Below, piece by piece: positions 1 through 4,754 of a stretch of DNA of 5,587 nucleotides (its first letter is position 1; every line of letters starts with the position of its first letter). A program made the translations under genes and the position numbers. Below the pieces are notes generated by a model. It was not told the origin of the DNA, ran no database searches, and saw only the letters and a list, made by a program, of their open reading frames with translations. The stretch covers positions 1 through 5,587 of the forward strand of contig JAFQVU010000051.1 of NCBI GenBank assembly GCA_017407885.1, read 5' to 3'. Origin of the DNA: Clostridia bacterium (GTDB lineage Bacteria; Bacillota_A; Clostridia; Oscillospirales; CAG-272).

Positions 1-533
1 GGAGCGTCGTTAACGAGCTTGTAAACGAGCTCGGGAACGTTCTTGAAGTGACCGCCGCCCATAACGTCAAGATAGTGCTGTGCGGGGCTGTCGCCGGGCT
101 TATCTGCACCCTGGATTCCGCCCTCTGCCATCATCGTGTTTGCATCACCGTGACGGAGCTTTGTAACGATCATTACGTCAGCGCCGTTTTCGTGTGCCAT
201 GATAGCCGCCGCAGATCCCGCTCCGCCGCCGCCGATAACGAGAACGTCAACGTCGTAATCTATCTTTGTAAGATCAATATCCGCGGGATTGATTCTGGAG
301 TTTGCCTGAAGAATATCAGCAAGCTCAAGCGGAACCTTTTCGCCCTTATTGGGACCTATCGTAAGCTCTGCGAACTGAGCTTTGATATGGTCGGGATGGT
401 TTTCGAGAAGAACCTGCTCCTTCTCCTCTGCGGTCATACGGCGAGGATGGTTACCTGCTCGTACCGCCTCAAGACGCGCTTCACGTGTTGCTTCCACCTT
501 TTTGATGGATTCAAGCATTTCGTTAGTGTACAT
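1..533 (-). CDS. Fumarate reductase/succinate dehydrogenase-type FAD flavoprotein, N-terminal 177 residues (3' end outside window)
   Basis: Conceptual translation from ATG at 533 gives 177 residues before the window edge. Residues 96-118 contain the FAD dinucleotide-binding fold, VLVIGGGGAGSAAAI, as in SdhA/FrdA/TfrA. Residues 136-141 are AEGGIQ and residues 148-160 DSPAQHYLDVMGG, both standard blocks of the family. The family reduces fumarate or oxidises succinate or related dicarboxylates; the substrate-binding residues lie in the missing part. Two features are unusual. About 95 residues precede the FAD fold, whereas SdhA and FrdA have only a short lead. The His that carries covalent FAD in SdhA/FrdA (SHT before AxGG) is replaced by Asn132 (ANT), so FAD is probably non-covalent, as in L-aspartate oxidase or some soluble reductases. 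An in-frame TAA at 537-539 fixes the start. The preceding iron-sulfur gene is the natural electron donor. A long antisense frame over this region is only a shadow. Confidence 0.9.
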   Translation of the reverse strand, partial: MYTNEMLESIKKVEATREARLEAVRAGNHPRRMTAEEKEQVLLENHPDHIKAQFAELTIGPNKGEKVPLELADILQANSRINPADIDLTKIDYDVDVLVIGGGGAGSAAAIMAHENGADVMIVTKLRHGDANTMMAEGGIQGADKPGDSPAQHYLDVMGGGHFKNVPELVYKLVNDA

Positions 534-547
534 TTTTTAATTTCTAT

Positions 548-575
548 GTCTTTGCGCAGCAAAGACTTCCTCCTT
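548..575 (-). promoter_or_regulatory. Shine-Dalgarno separated from flavoprotein start by a hairpin
   Basis: A consensus AAGGAGG (569-575) lies 35 nt before the ATG at 533, too far for normal initiation. Between them is a perfect 8-bp hairpin with a 3-nt loop (548-566). Folding would bring the sequence to about 16 nt from the ATG, still long. No other Shine-Dalgarno-like sequence is closer. The arrangement may control translation or may mark a repeat inserted between an older ribosome binding site and the gene. Confidence 0.6.
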
Positions 576-640
576 GTCGATATTTTTGTCGGTTTCGCTT
601 GCGAAATTGACGGCGAAGCCGGCAAAGACAAAAATTCGTG

Positions 641-664
641 GCGTGAAAAATTTATTTTTCACGC
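641..664 (-). repeat. Perfect 10-bp inverted repeat with TTTA loop
   Basis: GCGTGAAAAA and TTTTTCACGC flank TTTA on the plus strand. The repeat begins 10 nt after the stop codon of the hybrid iron-sulfur gene. It could protect the upstream mRNA from 3' exonucleases or act in attenuation; the sequence after it in transcript direction (CACGAATTTTTG) is not a convincing terminator tail. Confidence 0.8.
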
Positions 665-673
665 GTGCCTCCC

Positions 674-1348
674 TTATTGCTCAAAATCGCGGTTATTGTA
701 CATCTCTTTGAGTTCTTCAGCGGTCTTCTTCATGATATCCTGAAGAGCAGCCTCGCAGTCGCCGGATTCGATCTCGGAAACGCGCTCAAGAAGGTGCTGT
801 GTTTCGGGAGCGAGATACTTACCTGTAAGACGTCTTGCGAGGAGACCTACCTGCGGATGAGTGATTCCTGCGGGGCAACGTGAGGAGCATACTCCGCACA
901 TTACACAGTCGAAGGATTCCTCGGCGCACTTTTCATATTCGCCTCTCTGAGCGTATGCAATATACTGCATTACGTTAAGATCCTGTGTACAGGACTTGGT
1001 GCAGGCATTACATCCGATGCAGGCATAGATCTCGGGATAGAGCTGCATCATGATCTGCTCGGTGGGCTTTACTTTCTTAATGTCATAAGGCTGCTTTACA
1101 AGCGGGAAGAAGGGGAGAGTTGCAATATACATATTGTCCTCAACCTTAGTCTGGCAAGCAAGGCAGGTCTTTAATTCCTGCTGTCCCTTTATGCGGTATA
1201 TAGTAGCGCATGCGCCGCAGAATCCGCAGCGGCATCCAACTCCGCGAACGAGCTGGTAGCCTGCGTATTCCATGGCGTTTATGATGGTAAGGCTGGAGGG
1301 GACTTCATATTTTTTACCGTAGAGGTAAATGTTTACCATATTTTCCAT
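674..1348 (-). CDS. Hybrid iron-sulfur protein: SdhB/TfrB-type [2Fe-2S] domain plus HdrC-type 2x[4Fe-4S] domain
   Basis: This is a 224-residue soluble iron-sulfur protein. The N-terminal ferredoxin domain (about 1-75) has C39-x4-C44-x2-C47-x14-C62, the ligand spacing of the SdhB/FrdB [2Fe-2S] centre, with extra cysteines C41 and C65. The second half has two CX2CX2CX3C motifs, CIGCNACTKSC (C110-C120) and CVMCGVCSSRCP (C148-C158), as in HdrC and TfrB. After the second cluster there are only 66 residues, ending in a Glu/Lys-rich helix, with no CCG domain, so the HdrB-like part of TfrB is absent. There is no membrane segment. The expected role is to pass electrons between HdrA/Flx and the flavoprotein encoded next. 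The ATG at 1348 is the first usual start codon after the in-frame stop at 1490-1492; ATG at 1339 is an alternative. Neither has a close Shine-Dalgarno; the nearest good one lies upstream of a hairpin. 'Succinate dehydrogenase iron-sulfur subunit' would be the usual automatic label. Confidence 0.88.
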   Translation of the reverse strand: MENMVNIYLYGKKYEVPSSLTIINAMEYAGYQLVRGVGCRCGFCGACATIYRIKGQQELKTCLACQTKVEDNMYIATLPFFPLVKQPYDIKKVKPTEQIMMQLYPEIYACIGCNACTKSCTQDLNVMQYIAYAQRGEYEKCAEESFDCVMCGVCSSRCPAGITHPQVGLLARRLTGKYLAPETQHLLERVSEIESGDCEAALQDIMKKTAEELKEMYNNRDFEQ

Positions 1349-1362
1349 GTCGATAATTGTAG

Positions 1363-1387
1363 CTTTTGCGAAGCAAAAGTTTCCTTT
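1363..1387 (-). promoter_or_regulatory. Shine-Dalgarno-like AAAGGA separated from hybrid iron-sulfur gene start by a hairpin
   Basis: AAAGGA (1382-1387) is followed at once by the hairpin CTTTTGC-GAA-GCAAAAG (1363-1379), then 14 nt, then the ATG at 1348. The stem can be extended by a wobble and an A-T pair. The 14-nt distance is the same as in the flavoprotein leader, and the 14-nt segments share a TA-x-AATTA-like core with one gap. No nearer Shine-Dalgarno is seen, so initiation here is unusual or weak. Confidence 0.55.
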
Positions 1388-1456
1388 CTCGCCTTCTTGA
1401 GGCGTGGTTTGCGTAGCAAAATCACGGTCAAAGACCGGGATAAAGCCACAAAAGGC

Positions 1457-1480
1457 AGTCTGAAAATTTATTTTCGGACT
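1457..1480 (-). repeat. 10-bp inverted repeat with TTTA loop (one G-T wobble)
   Basis: AGTCTGAAAA and TTTTCGGACT flank TTTA on the plus strand. It has the same total size, stem length and loop as the repeat at 641-664, while the outer stem bases differ but still pair, which favours a conserved structure. It starts 13 nt after the stop codon of flxA. The sequence after it in transcript direction has only a short T4 run, so a terminator is doubtful. Confidence 0.8.
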
Positions 1481-1492
1481 TTCTCCTAATTA

Positions 1493-2326
1493 TTAATACT
1501 CGTCGGGAAGCTCATCGAGCTCATCACAGCGGAAAACGGGACCGTCTTTGCATACATACTTTGCTCCGACATTACAGCGTCCGCACTTGCCGACGCCGCA
1601 TTTCATGCGAAGCTCAAGCGTTGTATATATCTGTGTCTTATCAAAGCCGAGCTCCATGAGTCCCTGGAGCGTAAATTTGATCATGATAGGCGGACCGCAG
1701 AGAACTGCCATTTTATTCGTGTCAAAATTAAGCTCCTTGACATAATTCGGTACGAATCCGACATGTCCGTCCCAGCCCTCCTGCTCACGGTCGATTGTCA
1801 GGTGGACGTGAACATTCTCATCGTTTTGCCACTCCTCGATGATCTCCTTGTAATCGAGCAGATCATCCTTGGAACGCGAGCCGTATACAATATCGATACG
1901 ACCGTATCTGTCGCGGTAGTGGCGGCAGTAGTTGATAACCGAGCGAAGCGGCGCAAGGCCTACACCGCCGGCGATGAACAGCATATCGTGTCCGGCGAAT
2001 GCATCGTCAACAGGAAACGGATTTCCGTAAGGTCCGCGCACGGTTATCATCTGACCGACCTCAGCGGCATGAAGCCATTCGGTAACACATCCGCATTTTT
2101 TGATGGAGAATTCCATATACTCCGTGTTTGTCGGGGAAGAGGTGATCGAAAACATCGCCTCACCGACGCCGGGGACAGACAGCATTGCGCACTGTCCGGG
2201 TCTGTGATCAAACGGCTTTTTGCCGTCGGGAGTAACAACACGGAAGGTTTTAATGTCCGGTGTATCAATGCGTACATCGGTAATCACGCCGACAACGGGG
2301 ATCAGGGTTTCATTCATATCAGCCAT
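1493..2326 (-). CDS. flxA: FAD/NAD(P)H-binding [2Fe-2S] oxidoreductase, FlxA (HydG/AsrB/PyrK-like)
   Basis: This 277-residue protein is the likely NADH entry point of the complex. It belongs to the ferredoxin-NADP+ reductase fold group that includes AsrB, sulfhydrogenase HydG and PyrK. Seen in order: the FAD-binding barrel with RPGQCAML (residues 42-49) and FSITSSP (59-65), the pyridine-nucleotide domain with FIAGGVGLAPLRS (117-129) and LCGPPIMI (209-216), and a C-terminal [2Fe-2S] motif CGVGKCGRC followed by VCKDGPVF (C243, C248, C251, C259). The frame is open to a GTG at 2335, but that codon overlaps the GGAGGGTG ribosome binding site. ATG at 2326 sits 9 nt after GGAGG and is the better start. 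It overlaps flxB by 8 nt. The sequence does not settle NADH versus NADPH preference; NADH is inferred from characterised FlxABCD-HdrABC complexes. It ends the tightly packed five-gene block. Confidence 0.93.
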   Translation of the reverse strand: MADMNETLIPVVGVITDVRIDTPDIKTFRVVTPDGKKPFDHRPGQCAMLSVPGVGEAMFSITSSPTNTEYMEFSIKKCGCVTEWLHAAEVGQMITVRGPYGNPFPVDDAFAGHDMLFIAGGVGLAPLRSVINYCRHYRDRYGRIDIVYGSRSKDDLLDYKEIIEEWQNDENVHVHLTIDREQEGWDGHVGFVPNYVKELNFDTNKMAVLCGPPIMIKFTLQGLMELGFDKTQIYTTLELRMKCGVGKCGRCNVGAKYVCKDGPVFRCDELDELPDEY

Positions 2327-3344
2327 TGTTATCACCCTCCAATGTTTTCATAACTTTAACGATATTCATGCGTATCGGACACTTCGCAAGGCATCTTCCG
2401 CATCCGACACAGGAGAACATTCCATTGTTGTTTTCGGGGAAGTAAACGAGCTTGTGCATAAATCTTTGACGGAAGCGTTCCTTCTGTGAGTTGCGGTTGT
2501 TGCCGTGCGCCATTCTTGTGAACTGCGAGTACATACATGAGTCCCAGCAGCGGTAACGCACAACGCCGTCATTTGTCTTGAAGTCGCGGATGTCATAGCA
2601 CTGGCATGTCGGGCAAACAAATGTACAAGTTCCGCATCCAAGACAGCTCTCGGAAAGCTTTTCCCATTCAGGAGAATTGAAGAATTTTTCGGTCTTGCCG
2701 CCACCAAAGGCATCGGTGGTGAGGGGCGCGAGAGGAAGCTCTGCCATGCGCTCTTTAATAAGCGCTTTCTGCTCATCAACCGCCTTGGTATCACAGTCTT
2801 CAGTGATATCGGAAAGGGAAGTGAGAAGCGCCTCACCCTTTTGGGTAACTGCATTCATGTAGAGCGTATCGTCGGTTTTGTGGCATACGATGTCGCCCTC
2901 GGGATTAGCCGCATCGATGCCGAAAGCACCGCAGAAGCAGGTCTCTGCAGGGCGTGTGCATGCCATCGACATAATAACGCCGTGCTCACGACGGTTTTGA
3001 TAGTAGGTATCAATGGGCTCCTGCAAAAATACTTTGTCGAGCACAGCCATAGCGCGTACATCGCATGCGCGTGCACCGAAGATTACAAAATCCTCGTGCT
3101 CGTCGCGGATATCGATGACGTCGATGTTTTTGCCCTGCATCTTGAACTTCATCAGATCCTCGCTCTGGGGGAAGAAGAAGTCCTTGATACCGCGGACTGT
3201 ATTAAGCGCGTTTGAAAGTTTTACGCCATCTGCCCATTTGGTGAATTTAGCACCCTCGGCAGAGTCAGCGGGAATGTAGAGCGACTGTTTGTTTGCTAAA
3301 GCGGCAAACAGAGCGTCAAGTTTGTCAAGCGAGATCTTACGCAT
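2319..3344 (-). CDS. flxB: FlxB-like protein with two [4Fe-4S] clusters, related to AsrA and sulfhydrogenase beta (HydB)
   Basis: This is a 341-residue iron-sulfur protein of the family that includes anaerobic sulfite reductase subunit A and sulfhydrogenase HydB. The N-terminal half contains FGARACDVRAMAVLDKVFL (residues 89-107), a typical family block, and MACTRPAETCFCGAFG (C129, C136, C138). The C-terminal half has CLGCGTCTFVCPTCQCYDI (C234, C237, C240, C244, then C247 and C249), the RYRCWDSCMYSQFTRMAHG block, and CVGCGRCLAKCP (C312, C315, C318, C322). Two [4Fe-4S] clusters are expected. The frame is open upstream to 3431, but ATG at 3344 is chosen because AAAGGGG lies 8 nt before it and the protein then begins MRKISLDKL; it overlaps flxC by 8 nt. 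In AsrABC and HydBG complexes this subunit partners the FAD/NAD(P)H [2Fe-2S] subunit, and exactly such a gene follows here with another 8-nt overlap. Confidence 0.88.
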   Translation of the reverse strand: MRKISLDKLDALFAALANKQSLYIPADSAEGAKFTKWADGVKLSNALNTVRGIKDFFFPQSEDLMKFKMQGKNIDVIDIRDEHEDFVIFGARACDVRAMAVLDKVFLQEPIDTYYQNRREHGVIMSMACTRPAETCFCGAFGIDAANPEGDIVCHKTDDTLYMNAVTQKGEALLTSLSDITEDCDTKAVDEQKALIKERMAELPLAPLTTDAFGGGKTEKFFNSPEWEKLSESCLGCGTCTFVCPTCQCYDIRDFKTNDGVVRYRCWDSCMYSQFTRMAHGNNRNSQKERFRQRFMHKLVYFPENNNGMFSCVGCGRCLAKCPIRMNIVKVMKTLEGDNNG

Positions 3345-4329
3345 TCTTATCGCCCCTTTCCACAGCTTCGGACGGCTCCATGTCGCCCTCTGTATAGTTA
3401 ACGAGCGGTGCGCGGCTGCCGACCTCGGCACCTGCCTGATAATCTCCCCACAGCTCGTTTATGTCTTTGATAAACTTGCGGTTGAGAAGATGGAGCGGAA
3501 TACCTTGAGGACATACTCTCGAGCATTCGCCGCAGTCTGTACAGCGTCCGGTTACGTGGAACGCTCTTATTATATGGAACATTTTTTCTTCAAAGCTGTC
3601 GGACGGTGCTTTGGATTCAACGCCCGAATTCGGGTTGTCGAAGACACACTTTTCACATGTGCATGCCGGGCATACGTCGCGGCAGGCATTGCAGCGGATA
3701 CAGCGTGAAAGCTCACCCTGCCAGAATTCAAAGCGCTCCTCGGGGGTCATAGCCTCAAGCTTTGCAACCTCGTCGAAGCGGTTACATTCGGTGATCTCGT
3801 CCTCATATCCGACAAGCTCATCAAGCGCGACGTGCGTCTTTGATTTGCAATTTAAGCATCTTTCGGCGAGAAGCGATTCGCGCGGTACGGTAACAGTCCC
3901 GTCCCACAGAGTTTCAATAGCAACATTCTCGAAATCCACAGTAACGTTTTTAATGCCGTCTGCTGCGGCTGAAAGCTTTTTGTTATCGATCATGCCCTCG
4001 CAGGGGATGCCGATTACATAAACCTTTTCGCGGTCTATGCGGTGTTCGGTAAGAAGCTGATTGAAGCTGTATGTATCACACGGTTTCATGAATACGGCAA
4101 CCTTGCCATCTTCCTTGCGGGTTTCTTTTATGAGATATTTTGAGAGGTTCGGTGCTGCAAAATCGCCGAAATCGAACTCTTTTTCGAGCTGTTCCGCGGT
4201 GGTGAAAAGACCGGGGGTGAGGTCATAGCAGAATTCGCCGCGCTTCCATCCGAGAACACGGGTAACTGCACCAGCCTCGAGAAGCTCTTTTGCCTTTGCG
4301 ACGAGCTTGTCGCGCATTACTTCTTGCAT
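3337..4329 (-). CDS. flxC: FlxC-like protein with two [4Fe-4S] clusters
   Basis: This is a 330-residue cytoplasmic iron-sulfur protein with no signal peptide or membrane segment visible. The N-terminal half holds a conserved-looking core with KPCD (C84), VIGIPCEGM (C110) and a CLNCKS pair (C158, C161), recalling the FrhB/HydB-type families of electron-transfer subunits. The C-terminal half has two ferredoxin motifs, CIRCNACRDVCP (C210, C213, C216, C220) followed by extra cysteines C223, C225 and C228, and CTDCGECSRVCP (C263, C266, C269, C273). Two [4Fe-4S] clusters are expected, passing electrons between FlxB/FlxA and FlxD/HdrA. The ATG at 4329 is preferred over the next in-frame ATG at 4317 because GGAGG lies 7 nt upstream; it overlaps flxD by 13 nt. 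The B versus C label follows gene order (C adjacent to D) and is not certain. A distant paralogy with the next gene is visible. Confidence 0.82.
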   Translation of the reverse strand: MQEVMRDKLVAKAKELLEAGAVTRVLGWKRGEFCYDLTPGLFTTAEQLEKEFDFGDFAAPNLSKYLIKETRKEDGKVAVFMKPCDTYSFNQLLTEHRIDREKVYVIGIPCEGMIDNKKLSAAADGIKNVTVDFENVAIETLWDGTVTVPRESLLAERCLNCKSKTHVALDELVGYEDEITECNRFDEVAKLEAMTPEERFEFWQGELSRCIRCNACRDVCPACTCEKCVFDNPNSGVESKAPSDSFEEKMFHIIRAFHVTGRCTDCGECSRVCPQGIPLHLLNRKFIKDINELWGDYQAGAEVGSRAPLVNYTEGDMEPSEAVERGDKNA

Positions 4330-4754
4330 CTGAGATCCTCCAATCTTTTGTTTGGGCCGAGGGAAATGACCTTTTCAGTGAAATCGTTCATAGTTGCGGC
4401 AAATTTTGCACCCTCCGCAGCGGATACCCACTCAACACGGGTACGGTCGCGCTCGATGCCGAGGAAATCGAGCATCGAGAAGAGAAGCGACATTCTGCGG
4501 CGAGCATAGTAGTTGCCGGATGTGTAGTGGCAGTCACCGGGGTGACAGCCGCAGATGATAACTCCGTCCGCACCTCTCTGGAACGCACGGAGAACGAACA
4601 TCGGGTTGACTCGACAGGAGCAGGGAACGCGGATGATCTTTACGTCCGCCGGATAAGCCAGACGGTTAGAGCCTGCGAGGTCAGCGCCTGCGTACGAGCA
4701 CCAGTTACAGCAGAAAGCCACGATAAGGGGCCTAAAATTTGTTACATCTTGCAT
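4317..4754 (-). CDS. flxD: MvhD/FlpD-type [2Fe-2S] protein linking the NADH module to HdrA
   Basis: This is a 145-residue single-domain protein of the MvhD/FlpD family, the small [2Fe-2S] subunit that carries electrons from a hydrogenase, formate dehydrogenase or Flx module into HdrA. Family marks seen directly are FCCNWCSYAGAD (C15, C16, C19), IRVPCSCRVNP (C45, C47), and GADGVIICGCHPGDCHYTSGN (C68, C70, C75), with the expected run of basic residues ARRR after it. Length is normal for a stand-alone MvhD. The ATG at 4754 has GGAGGT about 9 nt upstream, inside the end of hdrA, and overlaps hdrA by 13 nt, so translational coupling is likely. The start codon lies within AAGATG of the hdrA tail. 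The residue after C45-S46 is Cys instead of the Gly I expect from archaeal MvhD (CSGRVDP); the significance is unknown. The name flxD is chosen because a flxA-type gene follows; mvhD would also be used. Confidence 0.93.
   Translation of the reverse strand: MQDVTNFRPLIVAFCCNWCSYAGADLAGSNRLAYPADVKIIRVPCSCRVNPMFVLRAFQRGADGVIICGCHPGDCHYTSGNYYARRRMSLLFSMLDFLGIERDRTRVEWVSAAEGAKFAATMNDFTEKVISLGPNKRLEDLRCKK

Larger units (their letters stand above)
534..673 (-). repeat. Palindrome-rich 140-nt spacer upstream of the flavoprotein gene
   Basis: In transcript order this spacer has: GGGAGG just after the stop codon; a perfect 10-bp stem GCGTGAAAAA/TTTTTCACGC with a 4-nt loop (641-664); a branched element closed by a perfect 9-bp stem ATTTTTGTC/GACAAAAAT (582-590 with 627-635) that encloses two smaller hairpins (593-606 and 611-621); an AAGGAGG sequence (569-575); and an 8-bp hairpin GTCTTTGC-GCA-GCAAAGAC (548-566). 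The layout parallels the spacer at 1349-1492, including the TTTA-loop first hairpin and a TTTGC-GNA-GCAAA hairpin 14 nt before the start codon. The two are similar in plan and in short blocks, not identical along their length, which suggests related copies of one element. Confidence 0.75.
1349..1492 (-). repeat. Palindrome-rich 144-nt spacer upstream of the hybrid iron-sulfur gene
   Basis: This intergenic DNA holds at least five inverted repeats. In transcript order they are: a 10-bp stem with one G-T wobble and loop TTTA on the plus strand (1457-1480); a 5-bp CGGTC/GACCG stem with AAA loop (1425-1437); a stem around TTTGC-GTA-GCAAA (1404-1425, one bulge); a CGCCT/AGGCG stem (1390-1404); and CTTTTGC-GAA-GCAAAAG (1363-1379). 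The order of elements and the length match the 140-nt spacer before the next gene. An AGGAG sits between the stop of flxA and the first hairpin. No hairpin is followed by a clear U-run, so I do not call a terminator. It may be a dispersed intergenic repeat family or a structured mRNA element. Confidence 0.75.

Noticed and set aside
641..664. Intrinsic terminator after the hybrid iron-sulfur gene
   Set aside because: The stem is A/T-rich in its upper half and is not followed by an immediate U-run; the related flavoprotein gene continues in the same direction directly after.
48..743. Long plus-strand frame (231 codons) across the flavoprotein and spacer
   Set aside because: The minus-strand frame in the same place encodes an unmistakable FAD-binding fold; the plus-strand product has no recognisable motif and runs through the hairpin spacer.
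1349..1489. N-terminal extension of the hybrid iron-sulfur protein through the spacer
   Set aside because: The frame is open from the stop at 1490-1492 to the ATG at 1348, but it has no ATG, GTG or TTG in frame and it translates the hairpin repeats; the protein family begins near the ATG.
534..1492. CRISPR array
   Set aside because: The repeats are short palindromes of differing sequence at irregular spacing and in two separate spacers, without regular repeat-spacer periodicity.
2327..2335. GTG start for flxA at 2335
   Set aside because: It overlaps the GGAGG sequence itself, while ATG at 2326 has that sequence at a normal 9-nt spacing.
1763..2353. Plus-strand frame of 196 codons opposite flxA
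   Set aside because: It is antisense to a clear FlxA with all cofactor motifs, and has no ribosome binding site or recognisable domain.
2366..2854. Minus-strand frame of 162 codons inside flxB
   Set aside because: Same strand as flxB but a different frame; flxB has the complete ferredoxin motifs, and this frame shows none in order.
3345..3431. Upstream start at 3431 for flxB
   Set aside because: It would overlap flxC by about 95 nt and add 29 residues without family similarity; ATG at 3344 has a good ribosome binding site.
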